This document shows, piece after piece, positions 52,001 through 63,905 of a stretch of DNA of 64,000 nucleotides. The DNA is from Dimorphilus gyrociliatus (lineage: Eukaryota; Annelida; Polychaeta; Dinophilidae). Position 1 is the first letter of the stretch; each line of letters starts with the position of its first letter. The position numbers were made by a program, and so were the translations under genes. Below the pieces are notes generated by a model. The model did no database searches, had not been told where the DNA came from, and saw only the letters and a program-made list of their open reading frames with translations. The stretch lies in assembly GCA_904063045.1 (NCBI GenBank), contig CAJFCJ010000003.1, positions 2,466,504-2,530,503 of the forward strand, in the 5' to 3' direction.

Positions 52001-55000
52001 ATTTAACATTTATAGAAAAATAAACTACTAACGATAAAGACATTTGTAAACTAGATCCTAAACATTATAAAGCATTTTCATATTATTCAAAATTATTCAA
52101 ATTACATCATTTAACTGAACGTAATGAAAATATCTTGTTAATTCTCTTTTATTTGTATAAGTAATTTTTTTAATCTTGAAGACTTTACGCTATCAATAGC
52201 TCTAAGCATAGAATATTCATCTCCGTTCAGGAATAGTACGTACAGTAAACAATGCCTCTATGTAAAGAAGGTTTTACATTTTCTCTTTTACATTCACTTT
52301 TTTTTATCCGTCTTGTTCTCGAAATGAACCTTATTTTTTCTTAAGAACCTTTGATTACCTTTGTTTAGATTATAAATTAGAACGTTATTATTATTATCAT
52401 TTAATTTATGAATAAATATAAATAACTCATAACAAATGCTTTTTTTCTAAATTATTTTCCCTTAGTAATTTATCAGTCAAAGATGTGCCAAAATGTATTA
52501 CTTTAGTAAAAAACGTATGTTTATACGTAAATGATGAGGTAATTTAGTTTCTAATCAACTATTTAGCTATTAACTTCTAAGCAACTCGTCGTTCATTAAT
52601 TGTTTTTTAATCAATAAAAAATAAATATAAGAATTCGAAAAATAGAATTATAAGGGAAAAAATCCGAGGAAGCTAGAGAGAAAGGAAGGAAGAAAGACAG
52701 AGAGAGAGAGAAAAGGAAAAAACATAATTTCTGACACAATTTTTCTTTCTATTCTAGTCTTAACATTTATTTGTTGCAAATTTTACACTAACACATCATC
52801 TTCAAAGACTTCAAAAGCTATCATATTGCTATTATTAAGCATTCTGACCATTGCAATAATTTTTTAATCTTTCTCTTCCCTTTCTCGCTTTCTATTATTC
52901 ATTTAATTTTTTCTAGGTTATCTTATTGTCTATTATTATATTTTTCTTAACAGTTTCCATATTCTCTTTTGTCTTAGTGCTAATTTATGAATGAACAGAA
53001 TTAGATAGTTTGATAAAGAAACAAACTACTATTCTTCCATTAAAGCTATCATGATTTATATATACTTAGTTAAAATTTTACCTAGTTAAACTTTCGTCTT
53101 GCTCTCATCGCTAGAGATCCGTTGATTAGAAAATAAATGAAGGGTTTCACGCTGGAAAATTCTCCTTAAGAGGGGTTGGGGGAGCAAAAAAACGAAATGG
53201 GATAATTATGCGCTAAGAGAGGCGTTGAAGACAGCCTCGTCCGTTGAAATTCTCACGGGGAAGCTCTTCTTTCTGATACGTTATCTTTCTTTTGACCAGG
53301 TTTTCTCACCCTCTAAAAACTTTCACTTAAGAGAAAACTGTAAATTAGAAAATCGAAAGAAAAAAAAACATAATCTAAATATAGATTTTCTTCCTTAGAA
53401 AAGAAAAACCTTATCGTTGATAATTTTTTTCAAATAAGATTCTAATTAAGTTTCTTCTATTAAGTTAATATTCTTGTTGAACTTTCCTTGTCTATTCTAA
53501 ATCATAAATTACTTTATTATAAACATAAAAAGGAGAAGAAGAAGAAGAAGAGGATAAAACAAAGAAGAAACAAACAAATAATATTATAATCAGCATACAC
53601 TTTGTATGTTAAAACAAATAATTTATAATTATTATCGCAAAGTAATTAATTCTTTAATTAATATATATAGTTAGTTTAATAATAAACAACTATATATATA
53701 TATATATATAAATATAGGCCAAACTTTTTACTTCAGTAACTCAATAATGATTTTATTAAATCCAAGAATATTAGCCTTTTCCCTTCTATTTTAGTAAAAA
53801 ATTATTGATATTTTGTATCAATTATAAAAAACCATATGCTTGTAGATATACATTGTATATATACAATATATTGGAGTCAATTGAGGAAACTAGCTTTAGT
53901 AGATTAATTGGATTGAAAAAAGAAGAGTGAAATTGATGCGTGACTGGTAAATAATTACTTTTTTTTGTCATTTTGAGCTGTTATTTTTTTATTGAATTAC
54001 ATTTAGTTTTCTATTGGATTTTTTTCCATATATGAGCAGCCTTCCGTTTCCGATACGTTCGATTGCAGTAGATAGTCTCAGTGTAGATTTTACTATTTGT
54101 TTCTCTGAATAAATTATGAAGTATCCTCTTCCCGGAACTTTCATATTCTTTGTCATTTCTATCTCTCGTGTGTACCTTTAAACTAAATTTAAAATTATTA
54201 CAGTTAAATAGTTTTTATTACAAAAAAGTCCAATACATTATCTTTATACATTAAAATAGAATTTTCATATTTTTTCAGAGAGAAGACATTTCAATAAAGA
54301 ATATGAATATTCGGTGCAGAATACCTCTACATATACATGAAAAATATTAAGAAAGGTAATGATTTATCTGCTGGAAAAGAAAACATTTATATTGGCGAAA
54401 ATTATTAAGAATTCATAAACTCAGCTAATTATTAGTTCGCTATAGGCGTATTGCAGATTTTTTCTTCTTCTTCTTCACTTCTTTTTTTATACTTTCTGTA
54501 CACATACGACGCTAATGAATTTATTGTTTGGATATGTTGAAACTGTCGTCAAAATGTTACTTTAGTCATTATCTTGAAGAACGTTAATGTTACTATTATC
54601 ACCTGCCATTCATTTTCAACTAGTTTAGTCTTTGGTTAACGATTGTCCTTAAATAGATAATTTAAAAATTTTTCACATTACTTATATAAATTTCATTAAA
54701 TACGGTTCACTGCAAGTACTATATTTAACATTAAAGCTATTATCTTCTATAAGAAAAAGTTCTCTTTAACTACACTACTATTATAAAAATATATATTTTC
54801 GATTTGTTTTTGATTATTTTTATAACTTTATACTATATATATCATAAAGTAATCTAATATAATATGTAATAGCTGAAACGTAAATTATTTAATAAACCGA
54901 AAATAATATTTTATGCTTTGTATAGCCCAAGTTTAATATATTTACCTAAAAACCTAATGTCAGTTTTTTTGGGAAGGGGTTTTTCGGAAATTACCCCTAT

Positions 55001-56114
55001 AAACATCGATTTCTTAATATTGTCCTAAATTTTAGACATAAGGAGTTAGAAGAAATCAAGCACTTTCTCTCTCTCTCTCTCTCTCTCTGATGTATATAAA
55101 ATATTAGAATGCACTATATTAAATACTACACCATACATTGGAAAAACAAAATAGAATATATTACACTGAAGATGGCGCCAATGAGGGTTAAATAATATTT
55201 ATCCGTCAATTTTTCGAATGAGTGAATGAAAGCGATAAAAGGTCGTTAATTGAACAAAAAACAACGTAAACATGTTTACAAAAATAAGTACGAAAATAAA
55301 ACATAAAGAAATGACAGATAGGGTGAAAAAAAGTATACAATACAATAATTAACTTAGAAATACATCAGAGTTAAATGATTGTTTTAACAACACTTAATAT
55401 AAAAAGAATAATAATCAAGCTTGCTTCTATCAACATTCACTTCTTTAGTTTTCCATCAACCAAACAAAGTAAGTAAATTAGTTAATTCTTAAAAAGATCT
55501 TTAAAGTGAGATGAAAGCTTGATTTTTTTTTCAAACATTTTGTTTTACAAGACTAAAACCTTTAAAGGGTGAAAGTTTCTTTAACGTCTCTTTTTTTACC
55601 CCCCCTACCCTATTTCCCCTCCCCCCTTACCTACGACTATCTTTACCACTTATCTGACGTCATTCGAATAAGAAACTTCTACTAAAAACTTTCTCACCGG
55701 CGGCCAGATTTTTCTCCATAATTTATTTATTTGAATTTTATTTGTTTATACAAACTTTTTGTGGCTAATAGTTTTTTTGTTGAAAGGATAAGAGAATAAG
55801 TATTTTTTCTTCTTTTTTGTTAATTTACCATTCGATCTCATTATTTCTCTATATTGAATAACAACCTCTGAAAGAACACGTATTGGATATCAAAAAAGAA
55901 AAAACGAAGAAGAAAAGGGCCTATAAGGGCCTATCAATTATTCCCCTAGCAGTTGTTTCCAAAGCTCTGATAGAGAATATATTTAGTTGTGTTTTTTTTG
56001 TACTATTTCATTCTTACTCTCACTCTACCCGTCTCTCTCTCTCTCTTTCTCTCTCACTTCCTCTTTGTCAAGTTTTATCTCAACAATTCAAAAATATATT
56101 TTGTGATTAGAAGA
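52001..56114. other. Gene-free region, second half
   Basis: AT-rich, no supported gene. It contains a purine-rich patch (52660-52720), a TA run near 53693-53710, a CT run (55069-55088), a YY1-like GAAGATGGCGCC (AGATGGCG at 55170-55177) and a CT-rich stretch just before the first RGS exon (56030-56055). Confidence 0.5.
55069..55088. repeat. (CT)n microsatellite
   Basis: A pure CT run in the gene-free region. Confidence 0.85.
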
Positions 56115-56432
56115 ATGGATGATTTACATCCAAAATTGAAATTTAGGACTACACCTGACTCTTCGTCTCCTGTCTCTTTATTAACAACGAAGAATAGACG
56201 AAGCTTGGATAACCTTCTCACTAACCTTTTAACTCCGAAAAGGGTGAAGAAAGTTCGTGATAATAAACCGAAAGTTTTACACTTTGAAACGGTAAATGGA
56301 TACACAAAGAATTTTAAGCTGAAATTTATAAAATATTTGTTTCTCGCCCCCTTCAAGCCTGAAAGACCGCTACGAAGAGGAAGATCATTAAGATTAAAAT
56401 TCAGACGAAATACCGTTCTTCATTTTAACGAG
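56115..56432 (+). CDS. Candidate alternative first exon of the RGS12/14-like gene
   Basis: From ATG 56115 an open frame of 106 codons runs to a clean donor (GAG|GTATGT) at 56432, in phase 0. The next acceptor with the right phase is the RGS exon at 60321, so it would give a product of about 700 residues. The peptide begins MDDLHPKLKFRTTPDSSSP and is basic (KNRRSLDNLL, TPKRVKKVRD, RPLRRGRSLRLKFRR), with no domain I recognise. It may instead be the first exon of the only transcript form or belong to an unseen small gene. Its basic nature suggests membrane or nuclear targeting (inference). Confidence 0.55.
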
Positions 56433-58437
56433 GTATGTTATTTCATCATTTATCTTGTCGTCCAAAAAGGAGAAATGTTTGTTACGTAATGATTGGTACT
56501 ATTATCCATTCCTTTCGTTTTTTTTCTAATCTATAATGAAAGTAAAAATCATCGGAAATATTACGTAATTAACGATGGGAATAAACGACAATGACTATTT
56601 TATATCCTTTTAGTATTTCACTGTTTTATATATGAATGTGATTATTCCTTTAAACAAACAAAAAAGCAACAAAACAACATAAATGTCCTATTTTCCTTCT
56701 CAATCGGGAGAGAAAGAAAAACAAAAAAAGCATACTAAAAAGTAAGAGGTGTAAATAAATTTGGTTCAAGAATAGATAATAATTATTATACTAAAAAATA
56801 ACTATAATAAAAAAGAGTAAAAGACGCATTGAAAGTAATAAATAATAAACTGGAAGGCCTATCTCTTTTTATTTCTTTAATAATAGAAACTAAATTGAGC
56901 AGGATAAAATCATTGTTATATTTAAAAAACGATTATATAAACATAAATCGTCCTCCTATAAATAGGACAGGAAAAAGTTAAACGACCTCTTCTTTTCCTT
57001 TGTTCATTTAAAAAATTTTACTCTTATACTTTGATGTAGGCTTATCCTTAAATTTCATACATTGTTTTATTTATGTTATCAGGTACTGTAATACTTTTGA
57101 AGTTTTTTTTCCTACATATATATATATATATACTATATATACTAAATTTATCTGGAACAATTTTCTCTCTTTCTCTCTCTCGGCTACTTATGTATCTTGC
57201 TTTTTATCTTCCTACTTTTCATTTCTTCTCTTACAACTTTAAAAAAGTCGTTTAATTAATGAGCATGGTGCAAAAGTCACTAAAAATAGAAAAAAAAACA
57301 CTAGACAACGTCTAACGCCTTAGGTGTGACCTCGCTAAAACTAATTAGATGGCTATTTTCCTTTAATCATTAGTCTGTTTTCATATTTAACTTTCTCTTC
57401 TTCGTATTTTGTACCTACTAAAATGTTTCAATCATTACTTATAAGGAAATCAATAATGAATCTCTGTTTAGGCTCCATCAAATAAATGTTATCTACTAAA
57501 CGGTCTTAATAGTTTAATAAAAAAACGATTCTTTAAAAGGAAAAAAAAAGAAACCAACATTATAAATCAGCACTAGATGGCGTGACGATTTATTTTATTT
57601 TAACTTCAAAATTACATATCTATTGTTTACTTAGTCTATTCATATATTATTTAAACGACTTCCTGACCTAAAAACGTTTAGTACGAATTCAAAGGTGATT
57701 CTAAATTATTTTAAACAATTTAGTTTTTTGTGTGTGTTTAACGGGAATGGGAAAACGTAAAAATAAGATAAAAAGAAAGAGATGAAAAGTTGAAAGCATT
57801 ACGTTAATGAAAGAGATAAATCAGCTATTCTATAAATGTTACTTAATAAAGTAAAATTAAAAATAAAGACCATTTCAACATTATGTATTTCTGTTTATAT
57901 GCTAGAGGTGATTTCAATACGAGCGTCATAGTAGACAGATGTTATATGGCACGTGACCAAATTGTGGTATGCTCTACCGTTAAGATTTAAATTCCTATGC
58001 ACGTCTCCTATCGTTCTGCTAGCAAAGGATAGAATCATTAAATACGGATATTAACCCACTAACTTGAAATATAAATCAGCTACAGGCTTAGCTTATTTAA
58101 TAAAGAGAAAAAAGAAAGATAAACTTAATCCTCTATTCTCCATAATATCGAAGATAAGGGAGTAAAGGGCAGGTGTTCTGGAGAATTGAACACGCACCTG
58201 TATTTAAAAGGACTGAACAGGTGCTTGGCATCTTTCAGTTAGAAAACTAGTCAGTCTCCGTTCAAATTTCAAAGTTGGATATTCTGCTTACTTTCTCTTG
58301 ACTATATTTGTATTTTAAGTTGATTAATTAGAAAAAAAACGGATAGCCTGGCTTTAATACCCCAGCTGATTACTTCGTTATGCCTCTTATCGCCTCTACC
58401 AATAAACGTTGACTTGCTGGCTGAAAGATTGTTAAAA
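56433..58437. other. Intron or intergenic between the two RGS first exons
   Basis: 2.0 kb, AT-rich, no coding region. It holds a TA run (57117-57130), a CTCF-like GCACTAGATGGCGTGA (AGATGGCG at 57575-57582), and the candidate promoter at 58170-58240. Confidence 0.5.
58170..58240 (+). promoter_or_regulatory. Candidate core promoter with three E-boxes
   Basis: CAGGTG (58170-58175), CACCTG (58195-58200) and CAGGTG (58218-58223) surround the TATA-like TATTTAAAAG (58201-58210). An initiator-like TCAGTT follows at 58235-58240, about 30 bp past the TATA box. The inner pair forms the inverted repeat GCACCTG / CAGGTGC across the TATA element. The start codon of the short RGS form is at 58438. CAGGTG is the site class of Snail/Scratch repressors and several bHLH activators. 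This is consensus-based inference. Confidence 0.5.
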
Positions 58438-61400
58438 ATGAGCGTTGTAGATTGGTTTAGTTTAACCATAAGGAGACCAAAGCATAAACAAGAATGGCTG
58501 ACTGATTTACACCGTTTACCAAATTTTATATCGCATAAAGATGACTTTTCAAAATCATTAAAGATAGATCGATTAAAACACAAATCACAAAAAGTAAGTT
58601 GTCAATTGTTTACTATGTTTTTATTTATAATTTATTAAGTAACATTCATCATTTAAGCATATGTTTTAAATAAAAAACTAGGTCAATGAATTAAGGCTAT
58701 CAATCTTTGAAAAAAAAGTTTTAGTTTTGCAGTATCGATTAAATACTATCATAAAATCTATATTAATATTCTCGTATTCATTTTGAACCAAATAAACTGT
58801 TGGAAATAAAACGTGTTTCAACACTGTTTATTTATTATACACAGTATATACAACATGCATATATGTGTGTATATATACATATCGTTTTTATGAAATCAGT
58901 TATTGGTTTGACGTACTTCTAAACCGGAAACTTTAACATAAACAACGAATAATTAAGCTGACTATCATCTGTTTTGATTATTTCACTGATTGTTGATTTA
59001 TTTAATTATACCTATTTCACTAACTACAAATATTTAATATATTAAAAAGTCCACATTTTTTATCTTATATGTTTTCCACTGCTTTCTTTTTCTCCCCCCC
59101 CCACCCCCCGCCTCCTCCAACCTAAAGCCTTTCATTAATATTCATTAATTTAGCGAATGAAAATAACAGACAATCGACTATTTTAATTGGTTAGAACCGA
59201 TTTTTCGTAATTACTTTTAATTGTAGAAAATATATGACTAATTCAATAAGATCATTTGCGAAACAAGTCCTAAATACAAACTTGTATGACATTTATTTAT
59301 TCTCTTGGCAATAGGCCTATAGAGAAATTGTAATCTACCTCCCATAAAAGAATTTTCTCTATCTTTCTATTTATAGTAATATTGGATTAAAAATTAACAA
59401 TTAGACCTATAAATAATGCGTTTTTGTAAATACGTTAATTAATCAGTTGGTTCAATTTTGGCCGTTTTGAGATATTTACAGCGCTGTTGTATGAGAAATG
59501 ATACAGACAGTAAGCAGATAAAAGGAAAGAGATAGTAGAACAGAGTAATAGAAGAGAGAGAGAGAGAGATGGAAAAGAAAGGTGAAATTTTTTTACTGCA
59601 GTAGGCGATCGACAGTATTTATTCTATTTCTATATCGCTGTCGATTATTCTATTTTATACGCTTGCATAAACCGTTCTAGGCTATTTTTTCCGTACGTTT
59701 TATAGTCTACTACCAGTTTCTCTTCCATCTCTCCTCAATGAAATTTGTTCTTGGATATTCACAAAAATTACAGTTGAATACTAGAATTTATCAGAAATAA
59801 TTTTATTTATTAATTTGGTAAGCAGCACCGTGTTTGGCCACTGTTGTAGGCCTAAAATGAGATAAGACAATGTTATAGCAATTGGTCTAGAGATAGAAGG
59901 TATAAAAATCGTCCATAATATGACAAGCGGTTGGATAAACGAATTGAAAAAATCGAATAGCCTAGCCTGCCTAATGGTTGTAAGTTACTTAACTTTCCTT
60001 TGTATATATATGATTATTTACTAGGTTATTAATTAATTTGATGGCCTGCGTTGTTCCATTGTCAAATAACGTTTAACCTTGGCAGAATACATTACATATA
60101 TACATATATGAATTATATTTAAATATGTATATTGTATTATATGTACAGCATCATTAAGAGTTATTTATATGTACTGGGTAAGGTATTCTTACGTTTATCA
60201 TATACGATATCAAGTATCAATTCTGTTGTGATAATTACGAATTTGAAGAAATATCTTGTTTACGTGTTTTGAGAAACAAATGATTATCAATTTTCTCTCT
60301 GACAAATTATTCATTTTCAGTCTGTGCTAACCCCCGAAGAAGAGGTAAAAACTGTCAGGCTGGCGCATACTCAGAATCAGGCTGATAATAGGGGTAAGCT
60401 AAGAAGTCCGCTTCATCGTAAACCGAGTATTGGAAGGATTGCTGGATGGGCTGTTAGTTTTGATAGACTGTTAGAGGATGTAGAAGGATTGAATACTTTT
60501 ACGGTAAGCCTTTTATTGTTTAGTGCGTAATAATTACATTCCATTGTTTCTTTTCAGAAATTCCTTGAGAAGGAATATAGTGATGAGAATATTATCTTTT
60601 GGAAAAGATGCCAGGAATATAATCAATTGTCTGATCCTAATCAGGTTTGTTTTTTGTTTTTCACAAATTGAAAATAATCTTAAACGGCTTCATATTGCAG
60701 AGAAAACTACTAGCAGAAGAAATATTCGATAACCATTTAGCTTCGGGCGCTTCCCTTATGGTTAATATTGATTGCGTGGCCAAGAAGATTACAGAGGATG
60801 GTATGAAAGGAGAAGAATTGTCTCCCAACCTATTCCGTTCAGCCCAAAAGCAAATTTACTGCCTAATGAAGCAAGATAGTTATCCAAGATTCCTAAAATC
60901 AGAAATGTATAGAAAAAGCGTTGTAAAAGATATGGAAGATAGGAAACTTGAGAAAAAAGATTTAGAAACACTAAAAAATAGGGGAGAATCTCCAGCAAGT
61001 CGAAAAAGAACATTATTGCCATGGACTAAAAGTAAATGATATAGTTTTAATTCATTTAAAATAGTATAATGGCTATTTTTATAAAAACTAAATTTAATTA
61101 TTCTATTTTATTGTATTTTTTTTACTTTTGTTTTGTTTATTTTTATTTATTTATTCAATTTTTTATCTTTTCTTCTCTATTTATATTTAGCTAGAAGATC
61201 AGAATTCAAATTGGATAAAATAGAAATATCCGATCCTAGGAATCCTAAACCTTTAAGTGTTCCTACAACACCTGTAGATGGTCCTGGAATGGCTCTTGAT
61301 AATTTAGAAAAGAATTATTTTAGGCTTAGAATTGGCCAGCAGACCACCGTTCGGGAAACAGATAAAGACGTCAGTTTGTACAAGGTCGTCTGCAATTATT

Positions 61401-62945
61401 GCCAAAGGCAAGGATCTGATCATCAGATGTCGGCGTTCGAAGCTTTCGAAGTTGGAGTCGATGTGGTAAGTTGCAACACCCCCTAGCGGTGTATATCATT
61501 CTAGACAAATTTTAGTGTTACTCCTCCTACTTTTGTCTATATCTCATTAAAATCGATAATCATTTTTTTAAGTACTTTTTAATATTAACTTGAAAAGAAA
61601 TAAAAATTATATATAAAATGATTATATACTAAACATATTGTATCTAATATTTTAGAACATTTAATACCTTACTATGGCCATTGCTAATGCACATATATTA
61701 TTTTCTACTTAAAAGAATATTTATGTTTTTCTCTCTTTGTCCTCTTTTTTTTAGCCCTTAAATCCAAACGATCCATGTCGGAATTTTACATCAAAAGAGA
61801 TTAAAATAGAAGAAAGAGTTACATTTTCTATTTATCTCATGGATGGTAGAGCCTATGGTGTTAGGGGTAAAATGGAGAAATCAATCCGGGATTTTCTTAA
61901 GCCTATCTTACCTAAATTTAAACTAAAACTTACGGACTTGTTAATTCATACAATCAATGCAACGCCCCATCAACTAATCGATCATGATAAACCTTTATCG
62001 GTTTTAAATCGTAAAAAGGTTCTGCTAAGGACTACCCAAGAGTTTTCTGGTTTGTATTTATTAAACTTAAGAAACGTAATTTCATAGGCCTAACAAAAAC
62101 TACTCTTATTCATCCTAGATTTTAAAATACCTACTTGTCATGATATGGAAGTGGAAATAGTTTTAAAAGAATTAAGAAGTGGAGAACTAGATAAGGCGCC
62201 AGAGTTTGATGAATTTGGTGTCCTCATTCTAAGAGAAACAACGGTATTTTACATATTTTATTAGCAAACATATGTAGCATATAGTATATACAGTATAAGC
62301 GCTCTACTATGTAATATTTATATAAAAAACAACCGAAATATTATTAATTGGCTATAAAATTTTTTAGTAAATATCTATTAAGTATAATTGTATGATTGGT
62401 TCTTTTAGGTCAAACCCAGCCTTTGTATTCTTATTTTCTCCTTTATTTATTAACAGATTATCAGACGAATATCTAGTAAGAAACATCCAGAACGGCGGAA
62501 TTCTATAGGTGGTTCTAATGTTGATGGAGAGAAGAATAGTTTCAACAAATTCTCAAGTTCTGTTCGGAATGTTTTTACTTCGAAGAGTAGAAAATCTTCC
62601 AAACCACCTGTAGCGCCCCCTAAAAAAATAACGGCGGACTGTTCGTTTTTCGAAACTCTAACTACTGCCCAAAGTAATACGTACGATGATCAGAGAGGGC
62701 CAATAAAATGCGATACTATGACCATACCAGATTTCTTGTTACATTCTACACCTTTAAAGAAAACCGGGTCCGAAACTTTCTTAGCAGATACTACGAATGA
62801 ATTTTCCACACCAATAACTGATGGGTTACCTAAATTCAGTTGCGATTCTGGAATCTCTTTCGATATTCGCAGCTTTTCCAGATCGATTTCCGGTAATACG
62901 GGAGCATTGACTCTTGAGGATTTGGATAACACGTTAAAAGATTAA
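58438..62945 (+). CDS. RGS12/RGS14-type regulator: RGS, Ras-binding and GoLoco motifs
   Basis: Eight exons: 58438-58593, 60321-60503, 60558-60644, 60701-61031, 61191-61465, 61755-62049, 62119-62243, 62457-62945, in phase, 646 residues for this form. An RGS domain spans about 98-216 (SFDRLLEDVEGLNTF, ENIIFWKRCQEY, SYPRFLKSEMY); such domains speed GTP hydrolysis by G-alpha i/o. A Ras/Rap-binding fold spans about 367-437 (SIYLMDGRAYGVRG, SIRDFLKPIL, PLSVLNRKKVLL). A GoLoco motif at about 547-564 (SFFETLTTAQ...DDQR) keeps the Asp-Gln-Arg triad that holds G-alpha i in the GDP state. This order defines the R12 subfamily (RGS12, RGS14, fly loco). PDZ and PTB domains of RGS12 are absent, so it is RGS14-like. 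Only one Ras-binding domain is clear; vertebrates have two. PPVAPPKK before GoLoco is a possible SH3 ligand. Confidence 0.9.
58594..60320. other. Intron of the RGS gene
   Basis: 1.7 kb, no coding region seen. A C-rich patch near 59092-59115 (CCCCCCCC.CCCCCCG) and a GA run near 59553-59568 stand out. Two AGGCCT sites lie at 59313-59318 and 59848-59853. Confidence 0.5.
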
Positions 62946-63496
62946 AAAAAATGACTTTTCTCATGCAATTTGTTCTTTTCTTTCCTTCTTATGTGCTTTA
63001 ATCTTATATTGTAATAAGCATAAATTTGTGAATATTCTATGTAATATCTTTTTCAAATGCTTCTTCAATATGTAGATATCACTACTAAGAAAAAAAAAGA
63101 TACGATTTAAATTAAGAATTTCAATTGTGCAATATATTCCTTTCTATTAAAGACTATTAAAAGAAAAGACCTTATTACTATTGTTGAACAAAAATAGTAA
63201 ACCTATACAATAATTAAGTACCTAACGTATATTGTACTTGATACTTGATTATTAATTGTATTAATATACGTATACTGCAGATATTTTCTTATGTATACAG
63301 TAATTCATTTCTTTACAAAGAAATAACGTTTTTGTTTCATGAAAGAGCCATTTTTAGGATTTATGAATGATACTAAAAATAAAATCTGTCTTCCCAGTGC
63401 CGTATTAATATTTTTTTCTCTTTTTAATCTAATTAGAATAAAGTTCTTTAAATAATAAGATATTTTTAAGAATTGTCTTTCCATTTTACGACCTTT

Positions 63497-63532
<36 letters not shown>

Positions 63533-63905
63533 TTTCTCTCTCTTTCTTTCTCTCCTGGTTCCTACACGAAATTTTCTTATTAGCATATCATAAAAAAAAC
63601 AATTTGTCTAATTCTCCTTTGTCATATCGTTATAATTACGTAATTGCGTCTTTTTTTTGCTTATTTGATTTATTTTTCGCAATAAATTTCATTATCGGTT
63701 GTATAAATAAGGTTTTCTTTGTCGAAGTTTGTTTCTTTCGTTTATTGTCAGGTGTCGCCATCTATAGTAGATCTTGTAACTTAATAATTAATATATTTGT
63801 AAAGCATTTTATAAACAGCGATATTTATGTAAATATATTCAAAAAATATATTTAAATGAAATTATAAATATTTATTATCGATTGAATGACAAAAATTAAG
63901 CTTTT
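62946..63905. other. RGS 3' flank and upstream region of the last gene
   Basis: About 1 kb, AT-rich, no gene. It holds a CT run (63502-63529) and a CTCF-like core on the minus strand (CGCCATCT, 63756-63763) 143-150 bp before the next start codon. Confidence 0.5.
63502..63529. repeat. (CT)n microsatellite
   Basis: A pure CT run; the complementary strand gives a spurious Arg/Glu-rich open frame. Confidence 0.85.

Noticed and set aside
63305-63586. 93-codon Arg/Glu-rich minus-strand frame
   Set aside because: The (CT)n microsatellite at 63502-63529 read on the other strand makes the Arg-Glu repeats; the rest is unremarkable.
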